This document shows, piece after piece, positions 1 to 7,136 of a stretch of DNA of 57,494 nucleotides. This DNA is from an uncultured Bacteroidia bacterium. GTDB lineage: Bacteria > Bacteroidota > Bacteroidia > Bacteroidales > UBA932. The stretch spans positions 1-57,494 of the forward strand of contig CACZUR010000014.1 of NCBI GenBank assembly GCA_902784435.1, written 5' to 3'. The translations under genes were made by a program, and so were the position numbers. Every line of letters begins with the position of its first letter. Within the stretch, counting starts at the first letter, position 1. The notes under the pieces were generated by a model. It made no database searches. It was not told the origin of the DNA and saw only the letters and a program-made list of their open reading frames with translations.

Positions 1-11
1 GAATTGAAAAA

Positions 12-43
12 ATGATCCCGAACAACACAAAGTCCGGGATCAT
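12..43. terminator. Inverted repeat, possible transcription terminator
   Basis: A perfect 9-bp stem (ATGATCCCG pairing with CGGGATCAT) encloses a 14-nt loop. On the minus strand it is followed directly by a run of six T, which is the layout of an intrinsic terminator. On the plus strand it could close a gene lying left of the window. No gene that it must serve is visible here. Confidence 0.45.
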
Positions 44-102
44 CTCAATAATCAGATTCTCTGGCGAAAAAAAACACTCTACTTTTTCAGCGGCCTCCTT
101 CC

Positions 103-139
103 AGGGCCTTCCAGATGTTCATACAAGGTATGTACAAAA
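103..139. repeat. Diverged single copy of the 84-bp repeat family
   Basis: The stretch GGCCTTCCAGATGTTCATAC, followed at once by AAGGTATGTACAAAA, resembles the reverse complement of two parts of the 84-bp unit arrayed at 18482-18860. The middle of the unit, between its two GTACATAC copies, is missing. The core at 117-135 matches the array palindrome at 16 of 19 positions. It lies upstream of the barrel gene at 261. Confidence 0.5.
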
Positions 140-221
140 GCCCAACAGCAGGTGTCTTCCTTGTATTAGGGAATTCCCTTGTACTATTTGGGAATCGCTT
201 TTATTTTTGGGCATTTCTTTG

Positions 222-229
222 TATTTTTG
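222..229 (+). promoter_or_regulatory. -7 promoter box (TATTTTTG)
   Basis: This matches the Bacteroidota -7 consensus TAnnTTTG and lies 31 nt upstream of the ATG at 261. A second TATTTTTG sits at 202-209. No well-spaced -33 TTTG is visible, so the exact start site is uncertain. Confidence 0.5.
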
Positions 230-260
230 TGCTGCAAAAACAAAAAACTTCATTAAAACC

Positions 261-935
261 ATGAAAAAGATTTATGCAATCGTTCTTTCGGCAGCCCTGG
301 TGCTGCTGGGAACCCAGGCCAAGGCCCAGCTTTCCGTTGGCGCTGGCTATCTGAATTCTACGGAAACCACCACCACCAACGCCAATAACAGCTCCAACGC
401 AGGCCTCAACGGCATTTACGTAGGCGGCCAGTACAACCTGCCCATCGTGGCCGGCTTGAACATCGCCCCCGGTCTGTATCTCGACATGCTCTTCGGTGGC
501 AGCAAATCCGAAGCCGCCGGAACTGTTTTCGGTATTCCCGTGAGCGCCAACGGCAGCGTCAAGTACACGGAACTGGCCCTGAACATTCCCGTGAACCTGA
601 ACTACACCTTCCATGTAGGCTCCGACTTCAACGTATTCCTCTATGCCGGTCCCGTGCTGCAGTATGGCCTCCTGTCCAAGTCCAGCGCCAATGCCGGTGC
701 CTCTGCCGGAGCCATCAGCATCGGCGGAAATAAACCGGCCGAAGCTAACAATTACGATGCGGACTATGGCTCCCGCAATCCGTTCGTGGTGTATCTGGGC
801 GGTGGCGCAGGCATCCAGGCCGGTGCCCTGCAGGTCATCCTGGGCTACGACCACAGCCTCACCAACATCAGCAAGAATACAAACGTGAACCTGGGCCGCT
901 CCCAGATTAAGATCGGTGTAGGCTATTCCTTCTAG
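261..935 (+). CDS. Small outer-membrane beta-barrel protein
   Basis: This encodes a 224-residue secreted protein. Residues 1-22 are a signal peptide (MKKIYAIVLSAALVLLGTQA, cleaved near AKA-Q). The mature part alternates short amphipathic strands with Gly/Asn-rich turns and ends in an aromatic residue (VGYSF), as outer-membrane barrels inserted by the BAM machinery do. An upstream in-frame ATG at 12 is rejected because it would bury the signal peptide; the start at 261 follows a promoter. It resembles porin-family barrels of Bacteroidota, with no specific function visible. A relative with nearly the same signal peptide lies at 2907-3515. The stop overlaps the end of queH on the other strand by 4 nt. 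Confidence 0.8.
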   Translation: MKKIYAIVLSAALVLLGTQAKAQLSVGAGYLNSTETTTTNANNSSNAGLNGIYVGGQYNLPIVAGLNIAPGLYLDMLFGGSKSEAAGTVFGIPVSANGSVKYTELALNIPVNLNYTFHVGSDFNVFLYAGPVLQYGLLSKSSANAGASAGAISIGGNKPAEANNYDADYGSRNPFVVYLGGGAGIQAGALQVILGYDHSLTNISKNTNVNLGRSQIKIGVGYSF

Positions 936-1507
936 TCCCTGTGGGAGAATTCACAGCCGCAGAACAGCTGGTTGTAGAAGTTTTCCTCCTTTAAAATCTC
1001 GTTCCGGCGTTCCTGGAGACCACCTTTCCGCCAGTTTTGGTCCCACCAGGCAACGCCGGAAACTTGTTCACAGGCCCATCGGCCCGCGGCGTTCACCTGC
1101 TCCAGGCTTTTCCAGCGGGAAGACGCCAGCGTGGTGGTAAGGACCCCGAATCCATGGGCCGATGCATACTGCGCAGCCCGCAGAAGGCGGAAGCGGAAGC
1201 ACTGGAGGCAACGGCCTCCGCGCTCCGGCTCGTCCTCCAGCCCCGCCACACACGTGCCCCAGGCCTGATGGTCGTAGACGTCGTCCACCATTTCCACACC
1301 CCATTTCCGGGCATAGCGGAGACATTCATCCCGGCGGTGCCGATACTCCTCCAGGGGATAGATATTGGCGTTGGAGTAGAAGATGACGGGGGTGATTCCC
1401 CGTTCCATCAGGCACTCCACGATGGCCCCGGAGCACGGCGCGCAGCACGCATGCAGGAGAATCTTCCGGGCCCCGCCGGGCACTTCCAGTTGTACATGGG
1501 TTTTCAT
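932..1507 (-). CDS. queH: Epoxyqueuosine reductase QueH
   Basis: QueH (formerly DUF208) carries out the last step of queuosine synthesis, reducing epoxyqueuosine in tRNA; it is unrelated to QueG. The 191-residue protein shows the family's cysteine pattern: HACCAPC near residues 19-25, a central GGRCLQCFRFRL, and the C-terminal FCGCEFS, which together bind an Fe-S cluster and metal. Length is normal for the family. The start codon lies 7 nt after a box-like CATCTTTG on the minus strand, so the message may have almost no leader. It is divergent from the antiporter gene at 1585. Confidence 0.9.
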   Translation of the reverse strand: MKTHVQLEVPGGARKILLHACCAPCSGAIVECLMERGITPVIFYSNANIYPLEEYRHRRDECLRYARKWGVEMVDDVYDHQAWGTCVAGLEDEPERGGRCLQCFRFRLLRAAQYASAHGFGVLTTTLASSRWKSLEQVNAAGRWACEQVSGVAWWDQNWRKGGLQERRNEILKEENFYNQLFCGCEFSHRD

Positions 1508-1554
1508 GATGGGGCAAAGATGGAACTTTTCCTTAAACTATGCAAGGATTTTTG

Positions 1555-1562
1555 TATCTTTG
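1555..1562 (+). promoter_or_regulatory. -7 promoter box (TATCTTTG) for the antiporter gene
   Basis: A perfect Bacteroidota -7 box lies 22 nt upstream of the ATG at 1585, in the 77-nt gap divergent from queH. Confidence 0.65.
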
Positions 1563-1584
1563 CAGCCCCTGACGAACTTACAGC

Positions 1585-2910
1585 ATGGCAATTAAGACCG
1601 AGCCCCAACAGCATAGGGAACCCGCCGGCCGGAGAATGAACGGCTGGCTGGCCCTGAGTCCCCTCTTCGTATTCCTGGCCGTCTATGTGGCCGGCTCCAT
1701 CGTGGCACACGACTTCTACAAGGTGCCGGTGGCGGCGGCGTTCATCATCGCATCGGCCTATGCGTTCCTCATTACCCGGAGCGTAGACAAGACCGACGAC
1801 AAGATTGCCCTCTTCTCGGAAGGTGCGGGCAACAGGAACGTGCTCATGATGATCTGGATCTTTGTGCTGGCGGGGGCCTTCGCCGCTACGGCCAAGGATA
1901 TCGGCGCCATCGACGCAACCGTAAACGCCACGCTGCACGTCCTTCCGGGGAACCTGCTGTTCGCGGGGCTGTTCCTGGCTTCCTGCTTCATTTCCATGGC
2001 CATCGGCACGTCTGTGGGAACCATCGTGGCGCTGGTGCCCATCGCCAGCGGCCTGGCGGCCGAAACGGGCACGGGACTGCCCATGATGACGGCCATCATC
2101 GTCGGCGGCGCCTTTTTCGGGGACAACCTTTCGTTCATTTCCGACACCACGGTGGCCGCCACCAAAAGCCAGGGCTGCTCCATGAAGGACAAGTTCCGCG
2201 TGAACCTGTGGATTGCCGCGCCGGCAGCCATTCTGGTGGCCGCGCTCTATGTAGTCCTGGGGCTTTCCGTCGAGGCTTCGCCGGCAGCCCGGCCGGTGGA
2301 ATGGCTGGGACTGCTCCCCTATCTCCTGGTGATCGGCCTGGCACTGTCCGGCATGAATGTGGTGACGGTGCTGGCCATCGGCATCGGCGTAAACGGAGTA
2401 ATTGGCTGGAGCACAGGAGCTTATGACTTTGTGGGATGGATGAGTTCCATCGGCGGGGGCATCGGTTCCATGGGCGAGCTCATCATCGTTTCCCTGCTGG
2501 CCGGCGGCCTGCTGGAGCTCATCCGCTACAACGGCGGCCTGCAGTTCATCATCGACGGCCTGTCCCGGCACATTGCGGGCCGGCGCATGGCCAGCCTTTC
2601 CATCGCGGCGCTGGTGTCCCTGGTGAACTTCTGCACGGCCAACAACACCATCGCCATCATCACGGTGGGCCCGCTGGCCAAAGACATTTCCCAGCGGTAT
2701 CGACTGGACCCGCGCAAGACGGCATCCATCCTGGACACCTTCTCGTGCCTGGTACAGGGCATCCTTCCCTACGGCGCGCAGATGCTCATGGCCTCCGGCC
2801 TGGCGGGGATATCGGCCCTGTCCATCATGGCCAGGCTCTACTATCCCTTTGTGCTGGGGATAGTAGCCTTCCTGTCCATCGTGTTCCGCTTTCCGCGGAA
2901 GTATTCCTAG
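1585..2910 (+). CDS. NhaC-family Na+/H+ antiporter
   Basis: This is a 441-residue polytopic membrane protein of about 11-12 hydrophobic segments beginning near residue 19 (NGWLALSPLFVFLAVYVAGS). Family-typical stretches include FFGDNLSFISDTTVAATKSQG near the middle and FCTANNTIAIITVGPLAKDI towards the end, as in NhaC/IT-superfamily antiporters that exchange cytoplasmic Na+ for protons (some relatives take amino acids such as lysine or malate/lactate). The role is therefore sodium and pH homeostasis at the inner membrane, with the exact substrate open. It has its own promoter. Its last 4 nt overlap the end of the convergent barrel gene. Confidence 0.85.
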   Translation: MAIKTEPQQHREPAGRRMNGWLALSPLFVFLAVYVAGSIVAHDFYKVPVAAAFIIASAYAFLITRSVDKTDDKIALFSEGAGNRNVLMMIWIFVLAGAFAATAKDIGAIDATVNATLHVLPGNLLFAGLFLASCFISMAIGTSVGTIVALVPIASGLAAETGTGLPMMTAIIVGGAFFGDNLSFISDTTVAATKSQGCSMKDKFRVNLWIAAPAAILVAALYVVLGLSVEASPAARPVEWLGLLPYLLVIGLALSGMNVVTVLAIGIGVNGVIGWSTGAYDFVGWMSSIGGGIGSMGELIIVSLLAGGLLELIRYNGGLQFIIDGLSRHIAGRRMASLSIAALVSLVNFCTANNTIAIITVGPLAKDISQRYRLDPRKTASILDTFSCLVQGILPYGAQMLMASGLAGISALSIMARLYYPFVLGIVAFLSIVFRFPRKYS

Positions 2911-3515
2911 AAGAGATAAGCGCCCCCGATCGTGAGGGTGTTGCGGTGCAGACGCTGATCCTGGATGGCGTTCAGGTTCAGCAGGCCCAGGCTCAGGCCG
3001 ATGGTCACGCGCACGCGCTCTGCAGCCTCTACGCCGATCCCCAGCTGGAGGGCCAGATTCACGCGGTTGCGGTAGCCCAGGCCGGAACCGTTGTTATTGT
3101 TGTACATGTCGTAGCTGGTACCGGCCGACTTATGGGAGATGCCGTGCATCAGACCGAACTGCACCTCCGGACCGGCCAGGCCCAGGAGTTTGAACTCGTC
3201 GGTAAACTCATAGGAATAAGCGGCGGTAAGGGGCAGGTTGAAAGCCAGTTCCCTGGCGCTCATGCCGGAGATGGGGGAATTGCCGAACATCAGCGACAGA
3301 TTGGCGCCCGGCAGGAAGGACAGGCCGTCCAGAATATTTTCCAGGTCCAGGTTGTAGCGGCCGCCGAAATAGACGCCGTCCAGATTGGTATCGGCCTCGG
3401 CCACATAGCCTTTCCAATGTTCGAAACCGTGAACATAGCCGGCGTCGGCCGACAGTTGGGCGCGAGCCTGCGTACCCAGCAGCACCAGGGCTGCCAAAAC
3501 GAGGAGTTTTTTCAT
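2907..3515 (-). CDS. Small outer-membrane beta-barrel protein
   Basis: This encodes 202 residues with the signal peptide MKKLLVLAALVLLGTQARAQ, almost the same as that of the barrel at 261-935. The body alternates short strands and turns (VYFGGRYNLDLEN, LGLAGPEVQFGLMHG) and ends in GGAYLF, an outer-membrane insertion signature. A start four codons upstream (ATG at 3527) is possible; the inner ATG gives the canonical signal peptide. It is divergent from feoAB. The two barrels are probably paralogs separated by two unrelated genes. No specific function is visible. Confidence 0.75.
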   Translation of the reverse strand: MKKLLVLAALVLLGTQARAQLSADAGYVHGFEHWKGYVAEADTNLDGVYFGGRYNLDLENILDGLSFLPGANLSLMFGNSPISGMSARELAFNLPLTAAYSYEFTDEFKLLGLAGPEVQFGLMHGISHKSAGTSYDMYNNNNGSGLGYRNRVNLALQLGIGVEAAERVRVTIGLSLGLLNLNAIQDQRLHRNTLTIGGAYLF

Positions 3516-3536
3516 TGCGTTCTGCATTTATTGGCA

Positions 3537-3544
3537 CAAAAATA
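3537..3544 (-). promoter_or_regulatory. -7 promoter box (TATTTTTG, minus strand)
   Basis: Read on the minus strand, this box lies 21 nt before the chosen barrel start at 3515, or 9 nt before the alternative ATG at 3527. Confidence 0.5.
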
Positions 3545-3577
3545 AGGATTATTCCCAAAAATCCCAACTATTGGGGA

Positions 3578-3608
3578 TTGACCATATGGGGTAATTCCTG
3601 TAATTTTG
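3578..3608 (+). promoter_or_regulatory. Promoter of feoAB (TTG-N20-TAATTTTG)
   Basis: A -33 TTG at 3578-3580 and a -7 box TAATTTTG at 3601-3608 are separated by 20 nt, the standard spacing in this phylum. The start codon follows 30 nt later, after an A-rich leader. I see no clear Fur or DtxR operator. Confidence 0.65.
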
Positions 3609-3638
3609 CGCCGCAAGCGCAAAAAGAAAAAAAAAACT

Positions 3639-6023
3639 ATGATACTTTCGGATCTGGAAACCGGCGAAAAAGCGGTGGTGGAACGTGTGCATGGCCACGG
3701 CAGCTTCCGTAAACGCCTGATAGAGATGGGATTCATCCAGGGAAAAGAAGTGCGGGTTATCCTGAATGCCCCGCTCAAGGACCCTATTGAATACGAAATC
3801 CTGGGCTACAAGATTTCCCTGCGGCGGGAAGAAGCCCGCCAGATAGAGGTGGTGACGGAGGCCGAGGCCCGCGAGGCCCTGGTGAGCGACGAGCATCTGC
3901 AGGCGCTCCCCGGAGACCTGGAAGAGAAGGAGCGGCTGGACAAGGCCCTGGCCCATGTGGCCGAAGAGCGCCACCGCAACATCCGGGTGGCCCTGGTAGG
4001 CAACCCCAACTGCGGCAAAACCTCCCTGTTCAACCTGGCATCCGGCAGCCACGAGCACGTGGGCAACTACTCCGGCGTAACGGTCGATGCCAAGGAGGGA
4101 CATTTCAAATACAAGGATTACGACATCACGCTGGTAGACCTCCCGGGTACCTATTCCCTGAGCGCCTACTCCCCGGAAGAGCTCTATGTCCGGAAAAACC
4201 TGCTGGACAGCGTCCCGGATGTGGTGATTAACGTGGTGGACGCCTCCAACCTGGAGCGCAACCTGTACCTGACCACCCAGCTCATCGACATGAATCTCCG
4301 GGTGGTGATGGCCCTGAACATGTACGACGAGCTCCAGCACAAGGGAGACAAACTGGATACGCACCAGCTGGGCTGGCTGCTGGGCATGCCCGTGTGCCCC
4401 ACGGTGTGCCGCGACGGGCAGGGCATCCCGGAGCTCCTGGACACGGTGATCCGCATTTACGAGCAGTCCGACCCCAAGCTTTCCCGCCACATCCACATCA
4501 ACCACGGCGCAGAAATCGAAAAGAGCATCCGCCGCGTGCAGCCCTTCATCGCCCACAACGAGGACCTGAAGGCCCGCTACTCTACCCGCTACCTGACCAT
4601 CAAGTATCTGGAGGCCGACAAGGACGTGGAGGCCCTGCTCGCCGGCATGCCCAATATCCAGGACATCTCCAATGCCCGGGCCGATGAAATCCAACGCATC
4701 CAGTCCCTGCTGGGCACCCCTCCGGAAAGCGCCATCGTGGACGCCAAGTACGCCTTTATCCAGGGCGCCCTGGCCGAAACCTACGAAAAATACATCGAGG
4801 AGCATCCCCGCCGTACCATCACGGACAAGCTGGATGCCATCGTCACCAACCAGTGGATGGCTTTCCCCATCTTCGTCCTCCTGCTCTGGTTTGTTTTCTG
4901 GGCCACGTTCACCGTGGGCCAGTACCCCATGGACTGGATCGAGGCCGGCGTGGCCTGGCTGGGAGACAAGCTGGGAGGGCTGATGCCGGACGGCTGGGTC
5001 CGGGACCTGGTGGTAGACGGCGTCATCGCCGGTGTGGGCAGCGTACTGGTGTTCCTGCCCAACATCCTCATCCTGTACTTCTTCATCTCCTTCATGGAGG
5101 ACAGCGGCTACATGGCCCGCGCGGCGTTCATCGTGGACAAGCTCATGCACAAGATCGGCCTGCACGGGAAGAGTTTCATCCCCATGGTCATGGGCTTCGG
5201 CTGCAACGTGCCGGCCATCATGGCCACCCGCAGCATCGAAAGCCGCAAGAGCCGCCTCATTACCATCGCCATCATCCCCTTCATGTCCTGCGCCGGACGG
5301 CTGCCAATATTCGTACTGTTCGCCGGAGCGTTTTTCCCGGCCCATCCGGCCACGGCGCTGCTGGGCATCTATCTGCTGGGCATTGTGATGGCCATCCTGT
5401 CGGCCCTGGTCATCGGCCGCTTCGTGAAAGACGACGACCTGCCGTTCGTGATGGAACTGCCGCCCTACCGCATCCCCACGGGAAAGGCCATCTGGCGCCA
5501 CACCTGGGAGAAAGGCCGGCAGTATCTGGAAAAGATGGCCACCACCATCCTCATTTTCTCCGTGGCCATCTGGGCCCTGGGTTACTTCCCCCGGCATCCG
5601 GAACAGAGCAAGGCCTATCAGCAGGAGCACTCCTATATCGGCATGGTGGGCAAAGCCATCGAACCCATGAACGAGCCCCTGGGCTTCAACTGGAAGATGG
5701 ATGTGGGCCTACTGGCCGGCGTAGGAGCCAAAGAACTGGTTATCAGCACCATGGGCGTTACCTATGCCCAGGAGGGAACGGAGTATGAAGAGGGCGACGA
5801 TACCGCCCTGCAGGCTGCGCTGAAGGCCACCGTACCCACGGCCGCAGCCCTGGCTTTCATGGTGTTCGTGCTGCTGTACTTCCCCTGCATCGCCACCTTC
5901 GTCGCCATTAAAAACGAAACAGGAAAATGGCGCTGGGCCATTCTCCTGTGTCTGTATACCATCCTGGTGGCCTGGCTGGGCGCCTTCGCCGCCTACCGGC
6001 TGGGGCTGCTCATCTGGCCGTAG
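3639..6023 (+). CDS. feoB: FeoA-FeoB fusion ferrous iron transporter
   Basis: This transporter brings Fe(II) across the inner membrane. Residues 1-75 are an FeoA SH3-like domain (LIEMGFIQGKEVRV). A linker leads to the FeoB GTPase domain with G1 GNPNCGKT at 121-128, G3 DLPGTYSLS near 167 and G4 NMYD near 228. The rest is the polytopic pore domain with the Gate motifs (GFGCNVPAIMATR, and a later VGAKELVISTMG). The 794 residues match the FeoAB fusions common in Bacteroidales. The start at 3639 is preferred over an upstream ATG whose product would begin with a lysine/arginine run encoded by the A-rich leader. The gene ends 10 nt before the convergent mdh gene. Confidence 0.95.
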   Translation: MILSDLETGEKAVVERVHGHGSFRKRLIEMGFIQGKEVRVILNAPLKDPIEYEILGYKISLRREEARQIEVVTEAEAREALVSDEHLQALPGDLEEKERLDKALAHVAEERHRNIRVALVGNPNCGKTSLFNLASGSHEHVGNYSGVTVDAKEGHFKYKDYDITLVDLPGTYSLSAYSPEELYVRKNLLDSVPDVVINVVDASNLERNLYLTTQLIDMNLRVVMALNMYDELQHKGDKLDTHQLGWLLGMPVCPTVCRDGQGIPELLDTVIRIYEQSDPKLSRHIHINHGAEIEKSIRRVQPFIAHNEDLKARYSTRYLTIKYLEADKDVEALLAGMPNIQDISNARADEIQRIQSLLGTPPESAIVDAKYAFIQGALAETYEKYIEEHPRRTITDKLDAIVTNQWMAFPIFVLLLWFVFWATFTVGQYPMDWIEAGVAWLGDKLGGLMPDGWVRDLVVDGVIAGVGSVLVFLPNILILYFFISFMEDSGYMARAAFIVDKLMHKIGLHGKSFIPMVMGFGCNVPAIMATRSIESRKSRLITIAIIPFMSCAGRLPIFVLFAGAFFPAHPATALLGIYLLGIVMAILSALVIGRFVKDDDLPFVMELPPYRIPTGKAIWRHTWEKGRQYLEKMATTILIFSVAIWALGYFPRHPEQSKAYQQEHSYIGMVGKAIEPMNEPLGFNWKMDVGLLAGVGAKELVISTMGVTYAQEGTEYEEGDDTALQAALKATVPTAAALAFMVFVLLYFPCIATFVAIKNETGKWRWAILLCLYTILVAWLGAFAAYRLGLLIWP

Positions 6024-6033
6024 GAACGTTTTA

Positions 6034-7020
6034 CTACAGATTGGCGTTTTCTTTCTTCCAGTCTGCGACGGCGGGGACAATGCCCAGGGATACAATTTCG
6101 TCGCGCATCTTTACCAGGTGCTCGTAGGAGGCGTCCAGGGCAGCGATTTCCTCGGCGGTACCCTGCGGGGCGGTGAAGTGGCAGCCCGTAGCGTCAATCA
6201 CGGTGGGCATGGCCATCATCACGTTCTTGTACTTGCCTTCATTCACATAGGTGCCGGCCGGCCAGCAGAACTGAGGACCGCCCATGGCGGCTTCGATCAT
6301 CTTCACAGCCTGGTATGCGGGGCTCTGGAAGGAGCTGCGGCCGCGGAGCTTGATGATGTTGGAACCACCCTGGATGGTGTTGTGCTTGATTTCGGCGAAA
6401 CGCTCTGCGGAAAGATTCATTTCGGAGAGGGGCTTGCCGTCAATCTTGACCTGGCTGGCGAAGACTGCCATGGCCTCGCCGTGGCCGCCGTAGGTGTGGG
6501 CGCCGGTCACCTTGTACTGCGGCACGCCGAACTCCTGGGCAAGGGCTTCCTGCAGGCGGGTGCTGTCCAGCGCTGCCAGGGAGGTGAGCTGGGAGGGCTT
6601 GAGGCCGGAGTGGATGAGGGCGGTGAGGGCGGTGACATCGGCCGGGTTAAAGATCACTACCACGAATTTGGCATCCGGGCAGTACTTCTTGATGTTGTCA
6701 CCGAATTCGGCGGCAATCTGGCAGTTGCCCTTGAGTAGGTCTTCGCGGGTCATGCCTTCCTTGCGGGGGGCGCCGCCGGAGGAGATGATGTACTTGGCAT
6801 CCTTGAAGGCCACGGCCGGGTCGATGGTGGCCGTCAGGTTGATACCTTCGAAAGCGCAGTGGTCCATCTCTGCGAGCACGCCCTTGAGGCCGGGTTCGAA
6901 AATATCATACAGGCAGATGTTGGGGGTGAGGCCGAGCATGGCGGCGGTCTGGACCATGTTGGAGCCGATCATGCCGGCTGCGCCTACGATAAGGAGCTTT
7001 TCATCGGTAAGGAATTTCAT
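6034..7020 (-). CDS. mdh: Malate dehydrogenase
   Basis: This NAD-dependent enzyme of the lactate/malate dehydrogenase family interconverts malate and oxaloacetate, here probably in the reductive branch leading to succinate. The 328 residues begin with the Rossmann motif VGAAGMIGSN (17-26 region). They contain the substrate-loop region GGAPRKEGMTREDLLKGN, the NAD-contact VVVIFNPADV, and the catalytic-His region HTYGGHGEAMAVF. This arrangement matches the Bacteroidales type of malate dehydrogenase rather than the E. coli type. The longer reading frame starts upstream of the promoter, so the ATG at 7020 is used. Confidence 0.93.
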   Translation of the reverse strand: MKFLTDEKLLIVGAAGMIGSNMVQTAAMLGLTPNICLYDIFEPGLKGVLAEMDHCAFEGINLTATIDPAVAFKDAKYIISSGGAPRKEGMTREDLLKGNCQIAAEFGDNIKKYCPDAKFVVVIFNPADVTALTALIHSGLKPSQLTSLAALDSTRLQEALAQEFGVPQYKVTGAHTYGGHGEAMAVFASQVKIDGKPLSEMNLSAERFAEIKHNTIQGGSNIIKLRGRSSFQSPAYQAVKMIEAAMGGPQFCWPAGTYVNEGKYKNVMMAMPTVIDATGCHFTAPQGTAEEIAALDASYEHLVKMRDEIVSLGIVPAVADWKKENANL

Positions 7021-7056
7021 AATATCTGTGTTTAAATCAGTTTTCAAAACAGTTTG

Positions 7057-7064
7057 CAAAGATA
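7057..7064 (-). promoter_or_regulatory. -7 promoter box of mdh (TATCTTTG, minus strand)
   Basis: A perfect -7 box lies 36 nt upstream of the mdh start codon. Confidence 0.65.
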
Positions 7065-7136
7065 CGAAAATCCCGTGAAAGATTTGCGGGAAAAGCAAAA
7101 AATACGTACTTTGCGGGGAATAAACACAGACACGGA

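Noticed and set aside
3549-5630. 693-residue ORF antisense to feoAB
   Set aside because: It is a shadow of the well-conserved FeoAB frame with His/Gln/Gly-heavy composition.
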